A stretch of 64,000 nt of DNA, taken from NCBI GenBank assembly GCA_023614405.1, contig CM042687.1:68864992-68928991 (forward strand). The letters run 5' to 3'. A program made the position numbers and the translations under genes. A model generated the notes under the pieces. That model did not search any database and was not told the DNA's origin. It saw only the letters and a list, made by a program, of their open reading frames with translations. Each line of letters begins with the position of its first letter. Within the stretch, counting starts at the first letter, position 1. Positions 12,926 to 25,035 of this stretch are shown here, piece by piece. The DNA comes from Avena insularis (taxonomy: Eukaryota; Streptophyta; Magnoliopsida; Poales; Poaceae).

Positions 12926-13906
12926 ACAATTGAAAGGATACGGATGTCGCCTAGAGGGGGGGTGAATAGGCGATTAAAACTTTTCCTAGAGTGGCTCAAC
13001 AAAGGCGGAATAAAACTAAAGTTTACTTTGTAAAGCACAACCTAGAAACAACTAAGGTTTACCTATTTGCGCCAACAACTTATGCTAAGCAATACAAGCA
13101 ACAAAGTGATAGAAAGATATATAGTACTTCAAGCACGAAGGCTATCACAATGTAAAGTGCATAAGTAAAGAGCTCGGGTATAGAGATAACCGATGCACGC
13201 TGGGACACCGATATTTTACCGAGTTCCTCCCAACATGAAGTACGTCTCGTTTGGAGAGGGGGTGGTATCAAACCACCAACGCCACAAAAGGCCTCCCTTA
13301 TTCTCCGGTGAATCTCACCCCAATGGGATCGATCCACGCTTCCACTATCGGTGCACTTGTCGGTGGCAACCGGAACCTCTCACAAGGTTGGGGCACAACT
13401 CCACAACTTAATTGGAGGCTCCCAACAAATGCCACAAAAGGCCACAATGAATGCCACCAAGGCTACAATGCCACCAAGGCCACAAAACCGTCTAGGGTTC
13501 CAAGAACCCAAGAGGGACAAGCTCCAATGAGCAATTCAAACCAAATCCTCCGAGGAGAACTCAAACCGATGCAACAAATGCAAATGACAAGAACACCACA
13601 AAGATGCTCAAATCCCTCACTCTCAAGTTCCAACAAAGCTTCCAAAGCTATTGGGGAAACAAGAGAGGAGAAATCAAAGAGAGACACAAAATCCCCCAAA
13701 ATCTAGATCCTCAAAGATACACTCACAAAGAGATGTTTTGGTTTGGTCAAAACGTAGATCTAGATCTCCTCCAACAACCCCTCAAATATTTGTAAGAATC
13801 AATGGAGGGGTGTGTAGAAATCAAGCTTAAAGAGTAGAGCAAATGGGGGCAAAGCTTGGGCAAGAAAAGGAGGAAGAAGTAACCCTAAATGAAAGAGGAC
13901 AAAATA

Positions 13907-13914
13907 CTTATATA
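13907..13914 (-). promoter_or_regulatory. TATA box of Cop-1 3' LTR
   Basis: TATATAAG on the minus strand, conserved at 21685-21692 in the 5' LTR. The GC-rich U3 with palindromes lies immediately upstream. Confidence 0.65.
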
Positions 13915-14019
13915 GCACTAGCCAAAAAATGACCGTTGGATATTTTTCTGGACGGTCCGGTAGTACCGGATCGGGCCGGTACTACGAGACCCAACGAACC
14001 AGACAGCAGTGAGCGAGCA

Positions 14020-14420
14020 AATTAGAGAGAGTAAGCAGCAGTAGCAGGGCTGGGGCCTACGCGCGCGCAGCAGCACCAGCATGCGGCGAGGCCCACGCGG
14101 GCCAGCAGCAGCGACGCAGCGGCAAGGCAGCAGCGCGCCAAGCACATGTGCGCGCGCGCAGTAGCGACGCAGCGACAGCAGAGCAGCAGCAAGGCAGCAA
14201 GCGACAGCGCATGCAGCAGCCAGGAGCAGCGCATGCAAGCAGCGGGGCCCGCCGCAAGCAGCCAAGCAGCAGCAGGCGACATGCGCGCGCGCAGCAGCAC
14301 TGCAGCGGCTGGCAGCAGCTGGCCAGGCAAGCGCGCATGCAGGCAGCGCACGGGGCTCGGGCCCAGCGGCAGCGAGCCAGATGGCACGCGCGGCAGTGGG
14401 TCAACGCGATCGGTAGATCT
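14020..14420. repeat. CAG/GCA-rich low-complexity tract in Cop-1 3' LTR U3
   Basis: This tract is rich in CAG, GCAGCAG and GCGCGC runs. It keeps several frames open on both strands (Ala/Cys/Leu- or Ser/Gln-rich). The matching part of the 5' LTR (about 21760-22150) has fewer and more broken CAG runs and lower GC. This is repeat drift, not coding sequence. Confidence 0.75.
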
Positions 14421-15074
14421 GGATCTGCCAAAGAACTCAGACAAATAAACTAGGCCGGTCGGTAGTACCGGCCCACCCGGGCGGTACTACCGGGCTGGCC
14501 GGTACTACCGTAAAAAGGTACCTAGCGAGCCCGCCCGGGCGGTACTACCGCTTGGCCAAAAAAACAGACCGACAGATAAATATTCAAACGGCAATAACTT
14601 TTGACTAAAAGCTCCGATTGACCCGATTTAAATTGCGTTGGATAGAGGGCGACAAGGGCTTCCTAATAAAAAGTGGAAATATTGATTATCACCAAGTGAG
14701 AAAGTATCAAGTAGAATAATATGATATACCTCACTTGGTGAGAAACTGAAAAGCCGCATAAATCAAAATCGCAACAAGATACAAATGGGAGATCCGATTT
14801 AGATGAACAAGAGCTTGTTATGGAGATTACTACAAGCTCTATATCATCACATGGATAAGACCAAATAACAACCAAATATGATGATGCAAGTATGCAAAGG
14901 TTTGAGCTCTCTCCGAACGACGTGACCGAATTACTCATATGAGAGCCCCTCTTGATAGTACAGTTATCTATCCTAAACCCGGTCTCACACACACAACGTG
15001 AGACCGGCAAAAGGGAAAACCTATCAATATTGTACCTTTGCCTTGAGCATTCCACTTGAGCTCGATGTAGACGA

Positions 15075-15212
15075 TCTTGCCCTTCTCAAGATGGAACGCC
15101 TTCCTTAATTCCTCATCATCGACCTCGCATATTGAGCTTGCCGTCTTGCCCTTCTCAAGATGGAACGTCTTTCTTAATTCCTCATCATCGACCTCGCATA
15201 ATGAGCTTGCTC
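15075..15212. repeat. 69-bp direct duplication in Cop-1 3' LTR
   Basis: Two adjacent units each contain GCCCTTCTCAAGATGG (starting near 15079 and 15148) and CTCATCATCGACCTC. The same duplication is present in the 5' LTR at about 22827-22965, so it predates this insertion. Confidence 0.8.
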
Positions 15213-15369
15213 AACATATCTTCTTTGCATTTCATCGACCTTGAAGCCAACACATGCTCCAAGCGATACCAATGGACAAATCCTGCAAGTATAACTTAAT
15301 ACACACATTAGTCCATAAAGATTGTCATTAATTACCAAAACCACACATGGGGCCCAACATGTTCTTTCA

Positions 15370-15385
15370 ATCTCCCCCATTTTGG
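15370..15385 (-). other. Cop-1 polypurine tract
   Basis: The minus strand reads CCAAAATGGGGGAGAT directly before the 3' LTR start. Confidence 0.85.
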
Positions 15386-18243
15386 TAATTGATGACAATC
15401 CCTTTAAGAGGGTTTATATAAGGAATATTAATGAATAAAATGGTAATACCAATATCAAATACTACAAAAGTATAACTTATTGGTACCACCACCATATATA
15501 GAGCAAACTCCCCCACAATCTATGCATGTGTGATGAACTTGAATTTCATTGCATATATTTCCAATCATTATCATTGGAGGAGTTTCCTCTATATATACCT
15601 CATGCTAAGCAACAACAAAGATGCAATAGCATGAGATGTAAATGCACAAGAACAAACTCAATGCATAAATCAACTTCCCTTAAACCCTCTAAAACTTCTC
15701 CCCCATTAGCATCGATTGCCGAAATGGGTGACAAGTTCTAGAAGGCACATGAAAGCACATGAAAGGCAAAAATGAAGTCATAGCATATATCAATAAGATT
15801 TTTGCTTCAAAGCATGGCCAAAGGCTCACATATATCTTATTATACATAATGGACTTCAAACACCAACACACTCCATATATTACAACTATCACCAAGGGAA
15901 AAGGAGAAAGTTGGAATATATGGAGAAAGGCAACAAGTATCATAAGATAAAATAGACTAGCAAAAATCTCACTATTGCACATGAGAGAAGTTGATGAAAT
16001 GATAGGCAATAAAATTGCTAGATTGACATATTTGGGATTGGAGGATCATATGCATGATTTTGTATAGTCCCAATTATATGCACTCATCTCAACTTAAACA
16101 CATATACAATATAGAGTCCTCTTAAAACTATGGCTAGAACTACAACAATTACAAATACACTAATTCATGCTAGAAGGCAACCGACAAACGGTTGGAATCA
16201 AGATATATGAGCATGAGAAAGAGATACTTGTTACCGAGATATAATTGGTAGGATGTAGAGGATATGAATTCATTGATCATCCTATATCTTGTCTCAAATT
16301 TTAATGTATGCATCACTTCTTCAAAATTGAGAGACAAGCATCCAATATATCTCCAATGTACCTAAAACACAATTAAGTACAAGATGATCCCCAAACATAT
16401 TGGGTCCAAAGTAGTTAGAGAAACTACAATACATAGGAGAGACTCCACATAATTATGTGCACATTGATATGAAATTGAATTTCATGCACAACTTAGTCGA
16501 TGGGAATTAGTGGAGTTTCCTCTATATATTGGATCAAAGAAAGCAAGCATGCCATAATATAATCATATAGTAAAAATGCATGCATAAAGCTTTCAAGAAC
16601 CAAAAAGGAGATATAATTTGAACAAAACACCAAGTAAACCGAGATGGCACACACAATAGTGTGACAAGACAAGAGGTGTCCAAATTGTATCAAAGAACCA
16701 ACTCAACACATGAAAGATCACACGTTCAACAAATGAACTAGGCTAAGGCCAAAAAGAGAAAAAATAGATAGAAATAAAAATGCTTAAGGATTTATCTCAT
16801 TCTAAAATGGTCAAATCAAGAAGCAAGGAATGATACAAAAACAACTCCCAAAAGGAGCAAGGTTTCAACAAGAAACCAAACTCCCCAAACTTCTCATGAT
16901 GGCACAAAATACCAAAACGAAAAGATTGAGGTTCCAAGCACATAAAACCCGATATGGACCAAACAAATAAGCATAAATATGAGTGTTCTAAGTAAAATAG
17001 GAGAGCTCCCCCATAGATAGTGCATTATGTAGGATTTTCCTTTTAAATGCAAAATGCACACAAATGGGATCGTCACTAGTACCTACAATAAGTAAAACAC
17101 AAGAGGATATCAATAAAATAAGAAGATCCACAAGAAGCAAGGAAGGCTTGGGAGACAACACAAAACATTTTCTTGGCCAAAGATAGGATAAAATTAAGCA
17201 AGGGCCAAAGTGAATATGATCAATAAATTCTACCATAAGTTGGGTACTCATTGTCCAAGGACAAGAAATATTGGGAAAAAATTTCCCAAGGTAGCTTGCA
17301 TGGATATCCAAGATCATAGTCACAACAAGAAGCATATAACTAAATATAAGAAATTAAGCATGATACTTCGAACAAGATTCTTGGTAGCTTCCAATAGTCA
17401 CACAATCACTAGTGATTAGAGTAACTTGAAGCAAATTGGTTTCCATGAGGATATATATATCTAAATATGAGGAAACACATACCAAGAAACATTCTCATAT
17501 ACAAGATCCAAAATAAGATCAATAAAGGCATTCAAGCAAATTGGAACTTGTATGAGCAAATGTGTCTCATAGGATCTAGATAATAATCAATATCAATTCT
17601 AAGTGACACAACCTCGAATATTCACATTTTCTAGGATTGTAATATGCACTAATCATAAGACTCCCCAATAATGTGATACTACCATAAAACCAACACGAGG
17701 CAAAATGATACAAATAGAGATAATTAGTGGACATTATAAAATTAAATTTCTCATGAGAATTATACCACATAGAGACTAGACAATAATCCAATATAAATAC
17801 TAGGTGGTATTCCTCATGTACACACATTTTTAGGATTGTGGAATGCCCAAGCATAACACTCACCCAAAATGGGATAATCCATTAATCTCTCACAAGAGCC
17901 AAATAAGATACCAAATATAACCAAGTAAGGCTCAAGCACAAGAAACACACATACATGGAGTGCCACCTAATCATACAAAAATATACTTGATATCTCAAGA
18001 TAATCAAGTGGAAAGCACAACATGTACAAAAGCATGGAAGATACAAAACCAAAACATGCACAAGGGGGCGAGTAACTTTCTATGTAAAGAGTTTAGCATA
18101 TGTTACCGCAAGGAGGAACATTAGAAATATAATATAATCATGACAATCCAAATGGCTTGGCTTGACAAAAATAATTGATGAAGATCCCTCAATTCTTCAT
18201 AATGTAGCCAAGACTCCAATGCCCTCCAAAACACACCTATTGA
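15386..18243 (-). mobile_element. Cop-1 interior without coding capacity
   Basis: About 2.9 kb of AT-rich sequence between the gag stop and the polypurine tract, where copia elements carry protease, integrase, RT and RNase H. Stops are dense in all six frames, and I find no protease DSG, integrase or YVDD-type remnants. Short frames such as those at 16988-17335 and 17576-17863 are chance openings. Pol therefore seems absent rather than merely decayed. Confidence 0.7.
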
Positions 18244-20664
18244 TCAAGTTTTGGCTTGTTGGTCCCCAACCAAGTTGGGTCCTAAGAAGTTAGTCACAAT
18301 AGGCTTGGCAACCCAAATGGTTCTTTTCTTGACACCACATTGGGCACCAACAAATTTGGTAAACACATTGCCAACCTCATCCTTACGAAGTGAATAAGCA
18401 TCATCAATCAAGATAGTATGGGAAGAGGAGATACCAATAGTGCATGAGGAAGAAATGTGCCCCTTTTCACGGCATATGTAGCAAGTTCTACTCTTGCCAT
18501 ATTTCTTCTTAGGTGAAGCCACAACTCGAGGAAGAGCTCGAGTAGTCCTCTTAGGAAGAGGCCCATTAATGACTTGAGGTGGAGCTTGAGGCCGCTTCCC
18601 TTGTTGCTTCACACTAAGAGGTTTTTTCTTCAATGGGCAAGATCTAACATGGTGCCCTTCTTCCTTGCACTTGAAGCAAACAATGTTGGCCGGATCCTTG
18701 ACTTGATATTGGCCATTCTTCTTGTTGTCCTTGTGCTTCAACTTAATAGTGGACTTGTTCTTGACATTGGAGTTGAATCCAAGCCCACTCTTGTCATTGG
18801 GGGATTTTTGCACACTCAAGATTTTGTTGAGTGCGACCTTCCCTTGATGACCCTTTTTCAAGTCATTCTTCAAAGAAGTGACTTGAGCCTTGAGCTCTTT
18901 GATTTCCTCTACATGGTTAGTTTGAACAAAAGTACTAGAGGAAGTAGATGCTACATTATTAGAGCAACAAGGCAAGGAATGTAATTCATCATGATATATA
19001 GCATGGTTATGAGGGGATAAATTACAAGGACTAGCACATGGCAATATAACATTTGGAGTAGATATAGTGCTAATGTCCACATGAGGCCCACTAGATGTTA
19101 CCTTTGACATGATGGCCTCATGAGCCAACTTTAGCTTACCATGGGAGACTAGGAGATACTCATGCAAGCTTGAGAGCTTAACATGGCTTTCTTATAATTT
19201 CCCATAGTTGCTAGTTAGCAAAGCAAGTTGAGCCTTTAGCTCAACATTCTCCTTCAAAATAGATGCTTCACAAGAAATAGAGTTAGTAGCACAAGCGTCA
19301 TTATTATTAGAAAGAGGTGAGGGCAACTTGTCAAGCTCTTTTGAATATGAGGCTTTAAGTTGCTCATGTGACTCGGTGAGTTTGATGAGCTCACACTTTA
19401 TAACCCTAGTGCCACTTTTGAGGTGCTCAAAATCCTCAAGGAGTTTAGCATAAGCAACTTGAGTCTCGTCATTTTTATGTTTGAGATCACTTGCCACCTC
19501 AATATCTCTATCATGATATTCCTTTACTCTAGATAGCTCTAAAGCAAAGGTCTCCTCAAGAGATTCCTTGGTGGTTTGTTCCTCTTCAAGAGCTTTATTT
19601 AGGTTTGCAATTATATTAGCATACTCACGCTCAAGACTACACATTTTATCAACGTTGTTATCATGCACCTCAATTTGTGTTTCTAACTTATCAATATGTT
19701 CTTTGCTCTTAATAGCAAAATCCAAGACTTCAACAAAGTTAGAACAAGCAATATCCTTTTTAACAAGGGCACGATAAACAATCTCACCCTTCTCATATAA
19801 ATCATCAATATCAAGCTCTTCTTCCACATTATCCACATCCTCCTCATCACAAGAGGTAATGGGTTCCAAAGTAGGAGTTACCTTAGAATCCCTAGCCATA
19901 AGGCATAGGTGGGTACCGGAAGAAGTTGAAGATGAGATTGCATTTGTGGCTTCATTCAAAACCATGTCTTGGCCCATAGAATCTTCGGTTTCCTCTACAT
20001 GGTTAGCAACACAAGCACTAGAGGAAATGGAAGCATTTTTATCATGGCAACAAGACAACACAAGCATATCATCATGAGATTTATTCAAGTCATTTCTACA
20101 TGATATGCAAGGACTATTAACACAAGCATGTAAGGAGTTTGTAGTGCTAGAAGTGTTAAAGTCCAAAGATAGATCATTGCAACTTGATAGGGATGAGGGA
20201 TTACAAATAGTAAGCACACTATCCAAATTGCAATTTCTATCACCACTCACCATATCATTACCTTGTGAAAAGTCACATGTTGGTGAAGTGGTGGAGGATG
20301 AGAACTCATCCCGGCCGGAAGTGGAAGCAACACAATCATCCTCAATAATGTTGGACACAACATATTTATCTTGAAGTTTTGTCCATAACTCATGAGCGCT
20401 CCAAAAAGGAATGATTGAAGATGTAACTACATAGCTCAAAGCATTAACAAGCACATTAGAAGCTTGAGCATCGAGATATAAGTTTTTCTCATCCTCACAA
20501 GATAGATTTTTGAAATCCATAGGAGGAGAAAAACCTATATCTACAATACGCTCCAAATTTGGGTCCATGTCCCGAAAATGAATGAGCATGCGATTTTTTC
20601 ATATATCATAATTTGTGCCATCGAATATGAACATGTCATTATGCACTAATCCTCTAGCCGACAT
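18244..20664 (-). pseudogene. Cop-1 Gag (copia-type, two zinc knuckles), two premature stops
   Basis: A single minus-strand frame of about 807 codons starts at ATG 20664, 41 nt after the primer site. The N-terminal part (to about codon 110) is a copia-type Gag domain with ARGLVHND, FDGTNYD and HELWTKLQDKY. The middle (codons 150-550) is acidic and coiled-coil-like, with repeated heptad stretches. Near the C-terminus are two CCHC knuckles, CFKCKEEGHHVRSCP and CYICREKGHISSSC, expected to bind element RNA. Two in-frame stops break it: TGA at 20599-20601 and TAA at 19192-19194. Otherwise it is open, so decay is recent or slow. The frame ends in TTT-TGG-CTT-rich plus-strand sequence at 18244. No pol frame follows. 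Confidence 0.88.
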
Positions 20665-20704
20665 CTTTACTCTTAAGGCGGTGAAGCCTAAAATGAGAGA
20701 CCGG

Positions 20705-20716
20705 GCTCTGATACCA
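20705..20716 (-). other. Cop-1 primer binding site (tRNA-iMet)
   Basis: The minus strand reads TGGTATCAGAGC, the standard complement of initiator tRNA-Met, two bases inside the 5' LTR. Confidence 0.93.
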
Positions 20717-20718
20717 AT

Positions 20719-23122
20719 TGAAAGGATACGGATGTCGCCTAGAGGGGGGTGAATAGGCGATTAAAACTTTTCCTAGAGTGTCTCAACAAAGGCGGAATAA
20801 AACTAGAGTTTACTTTGTAAAGCACAACCTAGAAACAACTAAGGTTTACCTATGTGCGCCAACAACTTATGCTAAGCAATACAAGCAACAAAGTGATAGA
20901 AAGATATATAGTACTTCAAGCACGAAAGGCTATCACAATGTAAAGTGCATAAGTAAAGAGCTTGGGTATAGAGATAACCAAGGCACGCGGAGACACCGAT
21001 ATTTTACCGAGTTCCTCCCAACATGGAGTACGTCTCGTTTGGAGAGGGGGTGGTATCAAACCACCAACGCCACAAAAGGCCTCCCTTATTCTCCGGTGAA
21101 TCTCACCCCAATGGGATCGATCCACGCTTCCACTATCGGTGCACTTGTCGGTGGCAACCGGAACCTCTCACAAGGTTGGGGCACAACTCCACAACTTAAT
21201 TGGAGGCTTCCAACAAACGCCACAAAAGTCCACAATGAATGCCACCAAGGCTACAATGCCACTAAGGCCACAAAACCGTCTAGGGTTCCAAGAACCCAAG
21301 AGGGACAAGCTCCAATGAGCAATTCAAACCAAATCCCCCGAGGAGAACTCAAACCGATGCAACAAATGCAAATGGCAAGAACACCACAAAGATGCTCAAA
21401 TCCCTCACTCTTAAGTTCCAACAAAGCTATCAAAGCTATTGGGGAAACAAGAGAGGAGAAATCAAAGAGAGACACAAAATCCCCCAAAATCTAGATCCCC
21501 AAAGATACACTCACAAAGAGATGGTCAAAACGTAGATCTAGATCTCCTCCAACAACCCCTCAAATATTTGCAAGAATCAATGGAGGGGTGTGTAGAAATC
21601 AAGCTTAAAGAGTAGAGCAAATGGGGGCAAAGCTTTGGCAAGAAAAGGAGGAAAAAGTAACTCTAAATGAAAGAGGACAAAAGACTTATATAGCACTAGC
21701 CAAAAAATAATATTTTTACGATTGCAGGAGTACCGGATTGGCACACGAGACCCAACGAACTGCATGCAAAGAGAGAGCGAGCAAATTAGAGAGAGCAGGC
21801 AGTGGCGATACAAAGAGAGTAAACCAAGATGCGCGAGGCCCACGAAGCTTAGCAAGACCAGAATGACGCAACATGCAGCAAATATTGCCAAAGGCTGCTG
21901 GCGCCAAGAAGCGACGACAGCAGAAAGCAAGAAGAAGGCAAGAAGCGACAAGATGCAAGAGCTGTGAGCAGCGATGCAAGCAATGGGCCCGCCGCGAAGC
22001 AGCCAAGCAGCAAAGAAGGCGACATGCGCCAAGCAAAGATCAGCAAGCCGGCAGGCTGGCGGCAAGCGCAAGCGGCAAAGCTGACGGGCTCGGGCCCAGC
22101 AGCAGCGAGCGAGATGGCACGCGCGGCAGCGGGTCAACGCGATCGGCAGATCTGGATCTTGGAAAGAACTGGACAATAAACTGGGCCGGTCGGTATACCG
22201 GGCCGGCCGGTACTACCACAAAAAGGTACCTAGCGAGGCATAAAGAAATCGGGCTGTTTTTACGTCCGGGCGGTATTACCGGCCCGTCCGGGCGGTACTA
22301 CCGCTTGGCAAAAAAACAGACCGACAGACAAATATTTAAACGGCAATAACTTTTAACTGGAAGCTCCGATTGACCCGATTCAAATTGCGTTGGATAGAGG
22401 GCGACAAGGGCTTCCCAATAAAAAGTGGAAATATTGATTATCACCAAATGAGAAAGTATCAAGTAGAATAATATGATATACCTCACTTGGTGAGAAACCG
22501 AAAAGCCGCATAAATCAAAATCGCAACAAGATACAAATGGGAGATCCGATTTAGATGAACAAGAGCTTGTTATGGAGATTACCACAAGCTCTATATCATC
22601 ACATGGATAAGACCAAATAACAACCAAATATGATGATGCAAGTATGCAAAGGTTTGAGCTCTCTCCGAACGACGTGACCGAATTACTCATACGAGAGCCC
22701 CTCTTGATAGTACGGTTATCTATCCTAAACCAGGTCTCACACACACAACGTGAGACCGGCAAAAGGGAAAACCTATCAATATTATACCTTTGCCTTGAGC
22801 ATTCTACTTGAGCTCGATGTAGACGATCTTGCCCTTCTCAAGATGGAATGCCTTCCTTAATTCCTCATCATCGACCTCACATATTGAGCTTGCCGTCTTG
22901 CCCTTCTCAAGATGGAACGCCTTTCTTAATTCCTCATCATCGACCTCGCATAATGAGCTTGCTCAACATATCTTCTTTGCATTTCATCGACCTTGAAGCC
23001 AACACATGCTCCAAGCGATACCAATGGACAAATCCTACAAGTATAACTTAATACACACATTAGTCCATAAAGATTGTCATTAATTACCAAAACCACACAT
23101 GGGGGCCCAACATATTCCTTCA
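20719..23122 (-). mobile_element. Cop-1 5' LTR
   Basis: A 2404-bp LTR that on the minus strand starts TGAAGGAATATG at 23122 and ends TATCCTTTCA at 20719. It aligns with 12931-15369 along its length. Main differences are in the CAG-rich U3 tract and small indels. TATA box at 21685-21692. CGGTACTACCG-type palindromes cluster at 22185-22312. Confidence 0.93.
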
Positions 23123-23127
23123 ACAAT

Positions 23128-24567
23128 ACTATGCTTTTGTATGCTAAAACAACGCATAATTTCTTCAAGGCACACTAAGAAATCCTAATTGTTTGGAACA
23201 AGACATGCTACAGCAATAATCACTAATCATAAGTTCAAGACAAAACCTAGCATGTCATGCTAAAGTCTAAGTCACAGTCAATGCAAGCTCCTTTTTGTAC
23301 CACTATAAGCATAAAACTTTCTAGTCTTTTCCAACACCAAACAACTTATTTGAAACAACTCTCAAACATAATAATCAATAAAGATCAGTGAGCTTGTCTC
23401 ACAAATCCAGAAAGAAGTACTAAAAAGTTCTAAGCTGAAAGCATAAGAAAACTAAGGCTGAACGCAGTGCCAGCAAAAGTGAACACTCACAAAACAATAA
23501 GAGTGAAAACTAGAGTGTTCTAGGCAATGGAAACAGAGTGTGTCTCTCTCCAAAAGAAGTGTGGTCTAACCGACCAACTTACTCAAGCAAACTAAAACCA
23601 AAAACAAAAACTAAGACGCTCCAAGAACAACACAACAATGCATGAAACAATAAAAACGAAGTGTCTAGAAAGACCTGAGATTTTTATTGATGACGAAGGG
23701 GATGCCTTGGGCATCCCCAAGCTTTGACGCTTGTACCTCTTGGATATTTCTTGGGGTGACACCATGTTGTCATCCCCAAGATTGAGCTTTTGTCCCTTCT
23801 TCATCTCATTGCATCATTCTCTCTCTACACCTGAAATTTTTCCTTCATACAAAACTTCACACAATCTTCATTGGCAACATTAGTGTATTCAAAAGATAAT
23901 AGACCCTTAGCTAAAGTTTCAAAACAGAAACAAATTTCACTAAAAACACATGCTACTGTAGCAACTCCTTCAAAAAGCTCAATTCCCCAAAAGAGAACTC
24001 AAAAGGGAATCAATAAGAAGCAAATGCAAATAATGGCAGAAATCTGTCAAAACATACCAGCAGGTAGAAACCGATTTTTTCGAAGACCTTTTGTTGCTCA
24101 AATCAAAACGTTTTGAAATAACGAAAGTTAGCTAACATAATGGGGGATTTATTTGTAAATTTTGAGATCAATCCAAGTTACAGAGACTCCTCACAAATTT
24201 TTATGGTGGAGGACATAAATCTGTTTCGGGAAAGCAACTCCCCAAATCTTACTTCCCTCTCATTAGAAGTCATTCTTGGCACAAAAAGCAAACAAAAAAG
24301 GATAAGGAGAGGTCATTACTGAAGTAATAACTTCCAAGACTCAAGAAAACTCTTGGGTTATCTCCCAACAAGTACTTTTCTTTAATGCCTTTAAGTTAGG
24401 CTTGATAGTTTGAGAAGATGCTCACATAAGAAATATGAATTAAAATAAAAGAGAGCATCAAGAAACAAAATTCAAAATACATTTAAGTCTAACCCACTTA
24501 TTTTCATAGGAATCTTGTAAAGAAACAAGTCATGAAAGCACAAAGCAACAAGCATAGGAAAGAAAAA
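23128..24567 (-). mobile_element. Ath-2 interior between Cop-1 and the acidic ORF
   Basis: About 1.4 kb, AT-rich and stop-rich. No gag core like that of Ath-1 is found here. The only structured piece is the G/C-rich hairpin segment at 23696-23760. Confidence 0.65.
23696..23760 (-). other. Second polypurine-like motif with hairpin in Ath-2
   Basis: The plus strand contains GGGGATGCCTTGGGCATCCCC, in which GGGATGCC pairs with GGCATCCC. Its minus strand gives AAGCTTGGGGATGC, almost the 3' polypurine tract of the element. A further CTTGGGGATGAC motif lies on the minus strand at about 23773-23784. Confidence 0.55.
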
Positions 24568-25035
24568 CTAGTGCAACTTCAAGATTTTCAACATAAAGAG
24601 GGGAAACTTAATATTATTGAGATACATAAAACCATGTTTCCCTCTCTCATAATAACTTTCAGTAGCATAGTGAATAAAATTAACAATATAACTATCACAT
24701 AAAAAATTCTTATCATGATCCACATGCATAAAATAATTATTACTCTCCACATAAGCATAGTCATTCTTATTAATTGTAGTAGGAGAAAATTCAACAAAAT
24801 AGCTATCATCACTATTCTCATCACCATAATCATCAAATATGGGAGGCAGATTGTAATCACAATTAATTTCCTCCTCAATAGTAGGTGGACTGAAAATATC
24901 ATATTCATCATTGTAATCATCATATATTGGAGGTTTGGTATCATCATAAGCAATAGAATAGCTATCTTCCAAAGCTGGGGGACTAAAAAGATCATTTTCA
25001 TAAAAACTAGCTTCCCCAATCTTAAACGTTTCCAT
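24568..25035 (-). CDS. Ath-2 acidic Tyr/Asp-rich ORF (function unknown)
   Basis: This is the only sizeable open frame of Ath-2, about 155 codons from ATG 25035. It begins METF and soon has repeated patches rich in Asp, Tyr, Pro and Glu: PPIYDDYNDEYD, SPPTIEEEI and PPIFDDYGDEN. It ends in a hydrophobic PLFMLKILKLH. Its first codons match the N-terminus of Ath-1 gag (NTIVTN.MET), so the two elements share a start but then encode different proteins. A 1-nt shift upstream breaks the in-frame link to the more distal ATG seen in Ath-1. Similar acidic ORFs are known in Sabrina/WHAM-type elements; no enzymatic motif is visible. Confidence 0.6.
   Translation of the reverse strand: METFKIGEASFYENDLFSPPALEDSYSIAYDDTKPPIYDDYNDEYDIFSPPTIEEEINCDYNLPPIFDDYGDENSDDSYFVEFSPTTINKNDYAYVESNNYFMHVDHDKNFLCDSYIVNFIHYATESYYERGKHGFMYLNNIKFPLFMLKILKLH

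Larger units (their letters stand above)
12931..15369 (-). mobile_element. Cop-1 3' LTR
   Basis: A 2439-bp LTR paired with 20719-23122. The sequence next to its left end is the GTCGCCTAGAGG stretch typical of this family. The TATA box TATATAAG is at 13907-13914 on the minus strand. Upstream of it on that strand lie CGGTAGTACCG-type palindromes (13960-13990 and 14455-14555) around a CAG-rich tract. A 69-bp duplication lies at 15075-15212. Confidence 0.93.
12926..23127 (-). mobile_element. Cop-1: complete gag-only copia-like element with ACAAT target duplication
   Basis: The element itself is 12931-23122. ACAAT lies at 12926-12930 and at 23123-23127. In minus orientation it has a 5' LTR (20719-23122), a tRNA-iMet primer site, one gag frame (20664-18244), about 2.9 kb of non-coding interior, a polypurine tract and a 3' LTR (12931-15369). 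No polymerase motif is visible anywhere. Gag plus LTRs without pol matches the class described in plants as TR-GAG elements. The LTR ends (TGAAAG...TTCA) and the gag type are those of a family very common in pooid grasses. Confidence 0.92.

Noticed and set aside
14022..14453. Five overlapping frames of 100-140 codons on both strands
   Set aside because: They come from CAG/GCA repeats in the Cop-1 LTR and encode low-complexity Ala/Cys/Leu or Ser/Gln strings. The matching region in the other LTR does not keep them.
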